Below are positions 7,362-15,192 of a DNA stretch of 64,000 nt, one piece after another. The stretch is from Streptomyces ficellus (GTDB taxonomy: Bacteria > Actinomycetota > Actinomycetes > Streptomycetales > Streptomycetaceae). A program made the translations under genes and the position numbers. The stretch spans positions 26,243-90,242 of the forward strand of contig NZ_JAUEPL010000028.1 of NCBI RefSeq assembly GCF_030406405.1, given 5' to 3'. Every line of letters starts with the position of its first letter. Position 1 is the first letter of the stretch. The notes under the pieces are model-generated. The model was not told the DNA's origin. It saw only the letters and a list, made by a program, of their open reading frames with translations, and searched no databases.

Positions 7362-9593
7362 TCAGCCGGTCAGGTACCGCTCCAGCCAGTCCGCGGCGGT
7401 ACGGCGGAACAGCCGCCGGTTGTCCGCCCGCCGGAACTCATGGCCCTCCTCGCGGAGCATCAGCAGCTCGGCGGGGTGGCCGCGTTCGCGGGCGGCGCGG
7501 ACGATCTGCTCGGACTCGCCCGGCGGCACGTTCGTGTCGTGCTCGCCGTGCACGGCCAGCAGCGGTACGCGCAGTTCGTCGATACGGCTCATGGGGGACA
7601 GGGCGTGCAGCAACTCCCGGTCGCGTTCCGGGTGGCCGTACTTGTGGGCCGCCGACTCCGCGATCCACGGCTCGGTCCCGGCGAAGAACGTCGCGAAGTC
7701 GGACATGCCGCAGACCGCGACACCCGTACGGAAGAGCGCCGGGTGCCACACGAGCGACGCGAGCGTCAGGTAGCCGCCGTAGGAATGCCCCATCACGGCC
7801 AGCCGTGTGGGGTCCGCGCGCCCGGTCAGGACCGCGTGCGCGGCGCAGTCCGCGACGTCGTCGATCGCCGCGAACCGTCCCGTACCGAGGTCGGCGTCCA
7901 CGAACGACCGCCCCCGCCCGGAGGACCCGCGCACGTCGGGAGCGAAGACGTCGAGGCCGCGCCCCAGCAACTCGTGGTACAGCGGGTCGAACACGGGCCG
8001 CTCCTGCTCCTCCGGCCCGCCGTGCAGGTGGATCACGCAGGGCGCCGGGTCGCCGCCGCCCCGGCCGGGCGCCCGGTAGTACCAGCCGCCCAGCTCCAGC
8101 CCGTCACGGGCCACCGGGCGCAGCGGCACCGGGCACACGGGCGGGCGCCCCGGCGGTACGGCGTCCTCGTCCCGCGACGACCAGGGCGTCCGCGCGGGCG
8201 GCGCCGTCCCGGGCACCGACCACACACCGGGCTTGCGCTGCGACCCCGACAGGGCCACCACCATCCCGCCCGGCCCGCCCCGCGCGATCCGCGTCACCAC
8301 CTCGTGCGGCAACCCCACGTCCCGGGTGACCGCCGGACCACCGGGACCTCCCGAACTACCGGGACCACCGGAATCACCCAGATCACCGGAACCATCGGGA
8401 CGACCGAGATCACCAGCACCACCAGAACCACCGGGAGCACCAGGAGAACCGGGGCCACCGGAAACACCGGGACCACGGAGATCACCAGAACCATCAGAAC
8501 CACCGGGAGCACCCGCACCTCCCGGCCCGCCCGGCGTGCCCGTCGGCAGGCTCAGCGTCTGCAATGCGCTCGCGCCCCGGACGTTCCAGGCGAGGGCGGC
8601 GGTGCGGCCGTCCTCGGGGAACGCCAGCAGTTCCAGGTCGCTGCCGGCCCGCTCGGCCACCACGGACAGGCCCGACCGGCGGCCCTCGGCGTCCAGTTCC
8701 GCCGCCAGCAGGGCGGCGAACTCCCGCTCGTGGTCGCTGCGCAGCCACAGCGTGCGGCCGTCCGGCGAGAACCGGCCGATCCACGGGTCACCGTCCGCCA
8801 CCCGCAGCACCGACCCCGTGCCCAGGTCGGCCATGCGCACCACCACGGCCTCCCGCCGCCCGCGCGGCCCGCGCCGCACCAGCGCGAGCCGTCCGTCCGG
8901 GCTGATGTCGCACACCCGCAGCGTGGCCGCACCCGACTCGGCCGCCACCAAAGCGGGCGAGCCGACCCCGTCCGGGTCGACCAGATAGGCACTGAGCCGG
9001 TCCCGCGCACCCCCGCCCCCACGGGGCGCCGCCCCCACCTCCCCGTAGTGCTCGCCGCCCAGCAGAGTGGCGTGGCCGTCCCGCTCCGCCCAGCCCGCCG
9101 GCAGGTCACCGGGGACAGCCGGCTCCGCCACCGGCGGCGGGGGTTCGGCCACCGTGACCGCCACCGCGGAGCCGTCCCGCGCCCAGCAGCCCAGGTACGC
9201 CGAACTGGTCCAGTCCGCGCCCGCCACGATCCGGCGGCCGGTGCCGTCCGGGCGTACGCACAGCACGCGGGTGTGCTCGCCGCCTCCCGGGGCGACCGTG
9301 TACGCGATCCAGCGTCCATCGGGCGACCAGGCCACCTCGGTGACGGGATCGGGGTCGGAGTCGAGCAGGTGGATGTCACCGCCGTCGACCGGCCCGGTCC
9401 ACAGCTGCGGCACCCCCGTCCGGTCGCAGATGAACGCCACCCGCTCGCCCGTGGGGTCGGCGGACGGGTACCAGCAGCCGTGGGAGACCAGCGGCTGGGG
9501 AGTGTCGCGCAGGCCCGCCGCGTCGGCGAGCGGCACCAGGAGAGGTGCCGCCGACGTGGCTCCGGTCAGTTGATGTTGTGCGTCTGCAGCCAT
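7362..9593 (-). CDS. S9 family prolyl oligopeptidase-like serine peptidase
   Basis: About 743 residues: an N-terminal beta-propeller (repeated SPDGR motifs to about residue 345) and a C-terminal alpha/beta hydrolase. The catalytic triad is visible as GHSYGGY (Ser about 604), HGEHDTNVP (Asp about 686) and EEGHEF (His about 718), with HLHGGPEEQ forming the oxyanion region. No signal peptide is seen, so it is likely a cytoplasmic acyl-aminoacyl or dipeptidyl peptidase. A Gly/Pro/Ser-rich insert of about 70 residues (352-420), coded by a minisatellite, separates propeller and hydrolase; typical relatives lack it. The ATG at 9593 lies 28 nt inside the end of the amidotransferase gene, implying coupling. 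A start at 9617 is possible. Confidence 0.88.
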   Translation of the reverse strand: MAADAQHQLTGATSAAPLLVPLADAAGLRDTPQPLVSHGCWYPSADPTGERVAFICDRTGVPQLWTGPVDGGDIHLLDSDPDPVTEVAWSPDGRWIAYTVAPGGGEHTRVLCVRPDGTGRRIVAGADWTSSAYLGCWARDGSAVAVTVAEPPPPVAEPAVPGDLPAGWAERDGHATLLGGEHYGEVGAAPRGGGGARDRLSAYLVDPDGVGSPALVAAESGAATLRVCDISPDGRLALVRRGPRGRREAVVVRMADLGTGSVLRVADGDPWIGRFSPDGRTLWLRSDHEREFAALLAAELDAEGRRSGLSVVAERAGSDLELLAFPEDGRTAALAWNVRGASALQTLSLPTGTPGGPGGAGAPGGSDGSGDLRGPGVSGGPGSPGAPGGSGGAGDLGRPDGSGDLGDSGGPGSSGGPGGPAVTRDVGLPHEVVTRIARGGPGGMVVALSGSQRKPGVWSVPGTAPPARTPWSSRDEDAVPPGRPPVCPVPLRPVARDGLELGGWYYRAPGRGGGDPAPCVIHLHGGPEEQERPVFDPLYHELLGRGLDVFAPDVRGSSGRGRSFVDADLGTGRFAAIDDVADCAAHAVLTGRADPTRLAVMGHSYGGYLTLASLVWHPALFRTGVAVCGMSDFATFFAGTEPWIAESAAHKYGHPERDRELLHALSPMSRIDELRVPLLAVHGEHDTNVPPGESEQIVRAARERGHPAELLMLREEGHEFRRADNRRLFRRTAADWLERYLTG
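8333..8535. repeat. In-frame 9-bp-period minisatellite inside the S9 peptidase gene
   Basis: Around 200 bp built from short degenerate units such as ACCGGGACC and ACCGGAATC, with period about 9. It stays in frame and codes for collagen-like Gly-Gly-Pro, Gly-Ser-Gly and Gly-Asp-Leu stretches. Such tracts expand and contract by slippage, so its length probably varies between strains. Confidence 0.8.
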
Positions 9594-11350
9594 ATCTCCA
9601 GCAACGCTACGTGCCACAGGGCGTTGGCCCCGCGCTTCGTACGGTGGACGTCGGGGGCGGCGAGGAGTTCGGCGACGTACTCGTCCCGGAAGACCCCGCG
9701 GGACTTGGCCGCGGGCGCGGCCAGCGCCTCACGGACCCGCTCCAGCACGGGCCCCGCCATGTGCCGGATCGCCGGCACCGGGAAGTAGCCCTTGGGCCGG
9801 TCCACGACCTCGCGCGGCAGCAGCGCGCGCCCCGCGTCCTTCAGGACGCCCTTGCCGCCCTGCGCCAGCTTCAGCTCCGGCGGGCAGGCGGCGGCCAGCT
9901 CCACGAGCTGGTGGTCGAGGAACGGCACCCGCGCCTCCAGCCCCCAGTCCATGGTCATGTTGTCCACCCGCTTGACCGGGTCGTCCACCAGCATCACGTG
10001 CGTGTCCAGCCGCAGCGCCGCGTCCAGCGCGGTCTGCGCGCCGGGGGCCGCCATGTGCTCGTGCACGAACCGGCTGGAGGCGTCGTGGTCGGGCAGCATG
10101 TCCGGCTGGAGGATGCGCGCGAAGTCGGCGTGCGGGCGGTCGAAGTACACCTCCGCGTACGTCTCCGGCTCCCGCTCCCGCTCGACGGCGGCCATCTCGG
10201 GGTACCAGCGGTAGCCGGCGAACACCTCGTCGGCGCCCTGGCCGCTCTGGACGACGCTCACCTCCTTGGAGACCTGCTCCGACAGCAGGTGGAAGGCGAC
10301 CACGTCATGGCTGATCATCGGCTCGCTCATGGCCGCCACCGCCGCGTCCAGGGCGGTCGACACCCGGTCGGAGGGCACCATCAGCTGGTGGTGGTCGGTG
10401 CCGTAGCGCCGGGCGATCAGGTCGGAGTACGCGAACTCGTCGCCCTCCTCGCCGCCCTCCGACTCGAACCCGACACTGAAGGTCGCCAGGTCCTTCTGGC
10501 CCTCCTCCGCGAGCAGCGCCACGATCAGCGACGAGTCGAGCCCGCCCGAGAGCAGCACGCCCACCGGCACGTCGGCGACCATCCGGCGCCGCACCGCCGT
10601 CCGCAGCGCGTCCAGCACCGCGTCCCGCCAGTCACCGGCGTCCATGCCCGCGTGCTCCGCGCGCCGGGTGTACGACGGCTGCCAGTAGCACCGGTCACGG
10701 TACGTACCGTCCGGTTCGATCACCCGCACCGTCGCGGGCGGCAGCTTGCGCACCCCGGCCAGCACGGTGCGCGGCGCCGCCACCGTGGCGTGCCAGCTCA
10801 GGTACTGGTGCAGGGCCACCGGGTCGAGCGACGTGTCGACGCCACCGCCCGCGAGCAGGGCGGGCAGCGTGGAGGCGAACCGCAGGTGCCCGGGCCCGTG
10901 CGCCAGGTACAGCGGCTTGATGCCCAGCCGGTCCCTCGCCAGCACGACCCGGCCGGTGTCGTTCTCGACGATGGCGAACACGAACATGCCGATGAAGTGG
11001 TCGACGCAGTCGGTGCCCCACTGCTGGTAGGCCTTGAGAATCACCTCGGTGTCCGAGGTGGAGAAGAACCGGTGCCCCAGGGCGCGCAGCTCGGCGCGCA
11101 GCTCCTGGTAGTTGTACACGCACCCGTTGAACACGCCGGTCAGCCGGGTCTCGGTGTCGGTCATCGGCTGGGCGCCGCGCTCCGACAGGTCGATGATCTT
11201 GAGTCTGCGGTGGCCGAGCGCCACCGCGCCCTGCGACCAGATGCCCCGGCCGTCCGGCCCGCGGGCCGCCAGCCGGTCGGTCATGCGCTCCACCGCGGCC
11301 ACGTCGGGCCGCCGGTCGTCGAAGCGGATCTCACCGCTCAGGCCACACAT
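9566..11350 (-). CDS. Asparagine synthase-family amidotransferase (N-acetylglutaminylglutamine amidotransferase type)
   Basis: A 594-residue two-domain enzyme. The N-terminus MCGLSGEIRF keeps the nucleophile Cys2 of class II glutamine amidotransferases; the C-terminal domain has the LLSGGLDSS pyrophosphatase loop. The line of motifs DRLGIKPLYLAHGPGHLRFA, LPALLAGGGVDT and VRKLPPATVRVIE recalls the family that amidates N-acetylglutaminylglutamine, a dipeptide osmolyte. Lasso-peptide cyclases share the fold but usually lose Cys2, so that reading is less likely. The usual partner, a GNAT/ATP-grasp synthetase, is absent here. A 31-residue ORF overlaps the start by 13 nt and the S9 peptidase overlaps the end. 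Confidence 0.85.
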   Translation of the reverse strand: MCGLSGEIRFDDRRPDVAAVERMTDRLAARGPDGRGIWSQGAVALGHRRLKIIDLSERGAQPMTDTETRLTGVFNGCVYNYQELRAELRALGHRFFSTSDTEVILKAYQQWGTDCVDHFIGMFVFAIVENDTGRVVLARDRLGIKPLYLAHGPGHLRFASTLPALLAGGGVDTSLDPVALHQYLSWHATVAAPRTVLAGVRKLPPATVRVIEPDGTYRDRCYWQPSYTRRAEHAGMDAGDWRDAVLDALRTAVRRRMVADVPVGVLLSGGLDSSLIVALLAEEGQKDLATFSVGFESEGGEEGDEFAYSDLIARRYGTDHHQLMVPSDRVSTALDAAVAAMSEPMISHDVVAFHLLSEQVSKEVSVVQSGQGADEVFAGYRWYPEMAAVEREREPETYAEVYFDRPHADFARILQPDMLPDHDASSRFVHEHMAAPGAQTALDAALRLDTHVMLVDDPVKRVDNMTMDWGLEARVPFLDHQLVELAAACPPELKLAQGGKGVLKDAGRALLPREVVDRPKGYFPVPAIRHMAGPVLERVREALAAPAAKSRGVFRDEYVAELLAAPDVHRTKRGANALWHVALLEIWLQTHNIN

Positions 11351-11433
11351 ACGGCACCCCCCGCCTGTGCCGTACCGGCCCCGGTCACATCCGGGACCTC
11401 CGTGTCCTCCTCAATCCCGTGTGAATCAGTCAC
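11338..11433 (-). CDS. Possible 31-residue leader peptide coupled to the amidotransferase
   Basis: A GTG at 11433 has an excellent GGAGGAG site 5 nt upstream and opens a 31-residue frame (VTDSHGIEEDTEVPDVTGAG...AVCVA) whose stop lies 13 nt inside the amidotransferase gene. The amidotransferase start itself has no good ribosome site, so reading of the short frame may deliver ribosomes to it. The peptide is acidic with one Cys near the C-terminus. It could also be a peptide substrate, but nothing shows this. I recognise no family. Confidence 0.45.
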   Translation of the reverse strand: MTDSHGIEEDTEVPDVTGAGTAQAGGAVCVA

Positions 11434-11543
11434 CACAACTCCTCCAAGACGGGGAGCGGGCCCCGCCCGCCGTTGATGTCGGCGGTGCTCGGCCGCCCGC
11501 TCCGTACCGGCGGGTTCCCCGTTGATCGCGGAACAATCCACGG

Positions 11544-12290
11544 CTACGCGTCACGGGCCTCCCCGCCACCTGTGCCGACCGGCCGCGCGATCCCGATCCG
11601 TACGTCGCGCACGCCCGGCGAGAAGTGCGCCACGGGCGGCTCGCCGCAGGGCGGGAGGCCCGCCGCCTCGCGCAGGTTCTCCTCCAGCGACTCGATCTCG
11701 GCGGCGGCCGGCCGCCACGGCTCGTGCTCGACCGGGACCTCCCACACCACGCCCAGGCGGCGGGTGTACGCCCGCCACCGTGAGGTCAGCCAGTCGGCCT
11801 GCTCGGACGGCGGCGTCAGCCTCTCGCCCGGCCGGATCACCAGGCGGTACGAGACGCCGGAGCCGTACCGCGAACCGGTGTACACCAGCCTTTCGTCCTC
11901 CTTCTCCACCCGCAGCCGGGCCAGCCGATACGGCGCCCCCACGGCGAGGGCGCCCAGCATCAGCGGATTGGTGACGTCGAGGGAGAGGAACCACAGTCCG
12001 TCCCGGCCGTCCGGCCCCCGCACGTACGTCCGCAGGTTCGTCTCCGGGAAGTCGGGTGTCCCGGGCAGCACGGGCAGGGGGTGGGGCCGCACGTCCGCCA
12101 TCACGAACGGGGTGAGGCTCACCCACGCGGCCCCTTCGTATGTGTCCACGGTCAGCCCTTCCGGCAGCAGACCCTGGACGTCATCGGGAGGGTAAGGCCA
12201 GTGGACGAAGCACTGGTTCAGCCAGTGGCAGCGCAGTCCCGGCAGCCTTACCCGGGGGGCCTGACGCTCGCTCTCCGCCTCGTCCGCCAC
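11544..12290 (-). CDS. YqjF/DUF2071 family protein
   Basis: A 248-residue protein with the family blocks HWLNQCFVHWPYPPDDVQGLLPEGL near the N-terminus (Trp/His-rich segment), ETNLRTYVRGPDG in the middle and GLWFLSLDVTNPL after it. DUF2071/YqjF proteins are widespread beta-rich proteins of unknown biochemistry, probably ligand-binding. The start is a GTG at 12290, abutting the TAA of the small acidic protein upstream, so the two are co-transcribed and probably belong with the MFS gene. No membrane segment is seen. Confidence 0.85.
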   Translation of the reverse strand: MADEAESERQAPRVRLPGLRCHWLNQCFVHWPYPPDDVQGLLPEGLTVDTYEGAAWVSLTPFVMADVRPHPLPVLPGTPDFPETNLRTYVRGPDGRDGLWFLSLDVTNPLMLGALAVGAPYRLARLRVEKEDERLVYTGSRYGSGVSYRLVIRPGERLTPPSEQADWLTSRWRAYTRRLGVVWEVPVEHEPWRPAAAEIESLEENLREAAGLPPCGEPPVAHFSPGVRDVRIGIARPVGTGGGEARDA

Positions 12291-12473
12291 TTATGTCCCT
12301 TTCCTGCTCTCGCCGCCGGACTCGGTGTCGGTGTCGACCGTCTCCTCCTCGGCGGCGCGCTCGCCCTCCGCCTGGGACGGGGTCGAACGGGCCACGTCGG
12401 GGTGTTCGTCGACGTCCGGCTCCCGTTCGCCCTCCGCCTGCGAGGGTGTCGGGTAGCCCCACGGATCACTCAT
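12291..12473 (-). CDS. Small acidic protein with a duplicated TPSQAEGER motif
   Basis: A 60-residue protein, MSDPWGYPTPSQAEGERE..., very rich in Glu, Asp and Ser. The motif TPSQAEGER occurs twice (about residues 9-17 and 31-39), and the DNA is duplicated with it. The ATG at 12473 lies 2 nt downstream of the MFS stop. The protein is probably disordered. I know no function, but its fixed place between MFS and DUF2071 genes suggests a real, co-transcribed gene. Confidence 0.65.
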   Translation of the reverse strand: MSDPWGYPTPSQAEGEREPDVDEHPDVARSTPSQAEGERAAEEETVDTDTESGGESRKGT

Positions 12474-12475
12474 GG

Positions 12476-13834
12476 CTACGCCTCCGGCGAATCGTCCGTC
12501 TCGTTTCGCGCCCCGGCCCGCGCTACCGGGCCGGGGCCGGACGGGTACCCCGCCGCGCCCGGTGCTACCGGGTCCGGCAGCTTCAGGAACAGCGCCATCA
12601 CGGCGCTCGCCAGATACAGCATGGCGAAGATCCACATCATGCCCTGGACGCCCAGCGGCCCCAGGAAGAGGCCCACCAGGGCCGGACCGATGAAGGTGCT
12701 CGCCCCGGCGCCCAGGTTCAGGGCCGACATCGCCTGGCCCTTGTGCGCCGGGTCCAGCGACGGCATGAGCGCGGAGAGCGGCACGTACCCGGCGAGCGTC
12801 GCGCCGAACAGGCTGACCAGGACCATCGCGAGCGCGTAGTGGTCACCCGCCGCCACCGTGCCGTAGTAGAGCAGCAGCGTGGTCACCGCGCAGCCCACGC
12901 CGCCGAACCACGCGACGGTGCGCTGCCAGCCGACGCGGTCGCCGACGACCCCGAAGATCAGGTTGAAGAAGATGTTCGTGGCGAACATCGCGGAGAGCAG
13001 CTGGAGCCACTCACTGAGCGAGAAGCCCAGCGTGTCGGTGAAGAAGACCGGCAGGAAGACCAGGAAGCCGAACTGCGGCGCCGTGTTGATGGCCCGCACG
13101 ACCGCCCCGGTACCGATTTTCGGGTTGCGCCAGATGATGGAGAGCGAGCCGATCAGGGTGGCGACCGGGCGCTCACCGGCGGGGGCGAGCCGGTTTCTGC
13201 CGGTGGGCTCGCGCACCAGGAGCAGGGCGATCAGGCCGCCCGCCGTCACCAGGGCGAGCGAGAGCCACAGCGTGGCGTACGCGCCGATCCACGGCACCGC
13301 GAAGCTGGCGACCAGCGAGCCCAGCGTCGGCAGCCCGCCGGTGAACGCGAACCAGAACCAGCCCACCGCCGAGCCGAGCCGGCGCTTCGGCGTCACCGCC
13401 GTGACCCAGATGAGGAAGCCGTACGCGAAGAGCGGATAGCCGAACCCGCGCAGCCCGTAGCTGAGCATCAGCAGCCAGAAGTTCACCGTCGGCACGGCGA
13501 AGACCAGGAACACCACCTGGAACGCCACCCAGATGCCGAGGCCGAGCAGCATCACCCGGCGAGGCCCCCACAGGTCCGACAGCGCGCCGGAGAACCAGGC
13601 GGCGACGCTGGCGGTGGCGCCGTAGACGCTGAACAGCAGCGCCACCCGCTCCCCGGACATGCCCTCGTCCCGCAGATACGGCGAGAGATAACCGGACTCG
13701 ACGCCGTCCCCGATCATGAAGATGAGGAGGCCCAGAAAGCCCCAGGCGAGCGCTCGGGGAATACCGATCCTGTCGAGCCAATGCCTCTCGGGTGTCTCTT
13801 CGGCGGAAGAGGACGGGTCCACAACGACGGCCAC
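12476..13834 (-). CDS. MFS transporter, RbtT/DalT/CsbX (polyol permease) type
   Basis: About 452 residues with 12 predicted membrane helices. The N-terminal IPRALAWGFLGLLIFMIGDG and ESGYLSPYL segment with SDLWGPRRVMLLG (MFS loop 2-3 motif) recalls ribitol/arabitol permeases of the CsbX group. The GTG at 13834 is chosen because AAGGTGG lies 5 nt upstream and the family N-terminus follows; an open frame further upstream (to 13957) is rich in Ser/Ala/Arg and unlikely. It is followed by a DeoR repressor and, across the divergent gap, by sugar kinases, so it probably imports the sugar or polyol that they use. Confidence 0.85.
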   Translation of the reverse strand: MAVVVDPSSSAEETPERHWLDRIGIPRALAWGFLGLLIFMIGDGVESGYLSPYLRDEGMSGERVALLFSVYGATASVAAWFSGALSDLWGPRRVMLLGLGIWVAFQVVFLVFAVPTVNFWLLMLSYGLRGFGYPLFAYGFLIWVTAVTPKRRLGSAVGWFWFAFTGGLPTLGSLVASFAVPWIGAYATLWLSLALVTAGGLIALLLVREPTGRNRLAPAGERPVATLIGSLSIIWRNPKIGTGAVVRAINTAPQFGFLVFLPVFFTDTLGFSLSEWLQLLSAMFATNIFFNLIFGVVGDRVGWQRTVAWFGGVGCAVTTLLLYYGTVAAGDHYALAMVLVSLFGATLAGYVPLSALMPSLDPAHKGQAMSALNLGAGASTFIGPALVGLFLGPLGVQGMMWIFAMLYLASAVMALFLKLPDPVAPGAAGYPSGPGPVARAGARNETDDSPEA

Positions 13835-14131
13835 GAGAACCACCTTTTTCGGAAATTCGGGGAGGGCGCGGGAGGAGCGCCGGGAGAGCGCGGGAAGCGC
13901 CGGGGAAGCGGCGTGAGCGGTGCGCTGAGGCGTCACGATGAAACGGCCGTGTGACACGGGTCAATGACCGGGAGAAAAACCCCGTGACTCGGCCAGGCCC
14001 TGGCGTGAAATCGACGGACAGGCGTCGTGAGCGGCCACCGCGCGAGCGTCGTCAGGCCAGGTCACAGGCGCGGCTCCACCATCGCGGGGTGGCGAAGGGC
14101 GGGTTAAGTCGGTGTGACGTTCACGTGGCGT

Positions 14132-14914
14132 TCAGCGCGAGGTGTCGACCGTGCGTACGTCGACGCCTATGTCCCGCAGCCGCCGCACCTCCGCGGCCGG
14201 CGCCGCCTCGTCCACGAGCACCAGGTCGAAGTCGGTCAGCGGTGCCAGCGCGTACAGCCCCTGGTTGGCGAACTTCGTGTGGTCCACCAGCAGCACCCGG
14301 CGCCCGGCGGACGCCATCATCGCCCGCTTGACCTGCACCGTCTCGGGGGACATGTGGTAGCAGCGGCCCCCGGTCACCGCCGTTGTCGACATGAAGAGCA
14401 CATCGGCGCGGAACGACTCCACACTGTGCGCCGTGTGCAGCCCCATGAAGGCGTCGTACGCCGGGAAGTACGTGCCGCCGAGGGCGATCAGTGAGACACC
14501 CGGCTCCTTGGCGAGCGCCGAGATGGCGGGCAGCGAGTTGGTGATGACCGTGAGCGGGGTGTGGTCGGCCATCTGCCGGGCCAGGCTCAGGCATGTGGTG
14601 GAGTCGTCCAGCATCACGATCTGCCCGGGCGCCAGCAGTTCGGCGGCGGCCCGCGCCAGCCGGTGCTTGGTCCGCGCCATCGTCGTCATACGTTCGCTGA
14701 CGCTGCCGTGGAACTGCGTCGACGGCAGGCAGCTCGCCCCGCCCCGCACCTTCCGCAGCCATCCCTGAGACTGGAGCGCGTCCAGATCCCGGTGGATGGT
14801 CATCACACTCACACCGAACTCCTCGGCCAGGTCCGAGGTGCGAGCGAACCCCTTGTCGGTCACCAGATCGCGCAACTTGCGCCGCCGTTCTTCCTGGGCG
14901 TCCATCCGGGTCAT
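14132..14914 (-). CDS. DeoR family transcriptional repressor
   Basis: A 260-residue regulator. An N-terminal winged helix-turn-helix (ARTSDLAEEFGVSVMTIHRD, about residues 24-43) is followed by the DeoR C-terminal sugar-phosphate sensor domain with VMLDDSTTC, LTVITNS, IALGGTYFPAYDAF and VLLVDHTKF. DeoR proteins are released from DNA by phosphorylated sugars. The gene is divergent from the operon of two FGGY kinases, whose products would be the natural inducers. The ATG at 14914 is 34 nt from a run of 17 G residues, which could influence its expression. Confidence 0.92.
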   Translation of the reverse strand: MTRMDAQEERRRKLRDLVTDKGFARTSDLAEEFGVSVMTIHRDLDALQSQGWLRKVRGGASCLPSTQFHGSVSERMTTMARTKHRLARAAAELLAPGQIVMLDDSTTCLSLARQMADHTPLTVITNSLPAISALAKEPGVSLIALGGTYFPAYDAFMGLHTAHSVESFRADVLFMSTTAVTGGRCYHMSPETVQVKRAMMASAGRRVLLVDHTKFANQGLYALAPLTDFDLVLVDEAAPAAEVRRLRDIGVDVRTVDTSR

Positions 14915-14948
14915 GGCGCGGGGGTCCTTTCCGGTTCACTCCACCGGC

Positions 14949-14965
14949 GGGGGGGGGGGGGGGGG
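14949..14965 (+). repeat. Homopolymer run of 17 G in front of the DeoR gene
   Basis: Seventeen consecutive G on the plus strand, 34-51 nt upstream of the DeoR start codon. Runs this long are very rare even in GC-rich genomes and are prone to slippage. It may sit in the 5' leader or promoter spacer of the repressor. Its exact length may also be a sequencing artefact. Confidence 0.85.
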
Positions 14966-14991
14966 ACAGGCGCGTGACAGGGCGGGAACGT

Positions 14992-15019
14992 GTCATGCGA
15001 GTCATGCGAAGTCATGCGA
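14992..15019. promoter_or_regulatory. Three direct repeats GTCATGCGA: candidate DeoR operator
   Basis: GTCATGCGA occurs three times at 14992, 15001 and 15011, that is, about one helical turn apart, in the divergent gap between the DeoR gene and the kinase operon. A TCACGTGA palindrome follows directly at 15023. DeoR-family repressors commonly bind tandem or inverted short repeats in such gaps. Confidence 0.5.
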
Positions 15020-15192
15020 ACCTCACGTGAAGTTAACACAGCGGATAGCGTGCCGTCGCCCGGCCCTCCGGCGTACGGCCGCGACCTCACATCCGGGCCG
15101 CGGACGGTCACGGGATAATTCCGGGACCGATTGACGCCCCGCCCGGCGACACGTTTCCCTGACGTCCGCACGTTCGAAGGGGCAGGTATTCC

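Noticed and set aside
6285..9788. 1167-codon open frame on the plus strand
   Set aside because: It lies antisense to the GT2 and S9 peptidase genes, has no recognisable domain and consists of Arg/Pro/His-rich shadow sequence, a common effect of high GC codon use.
9566..11350. AsnB-like protein as a lasso-peptide cyclase
   Set aside because: The full glutaminase domain with Cys2 is intact, and no protease-like lasso B gene or Thr-rich precursor is nearby, so an ordinary amidotransferase is more likely.
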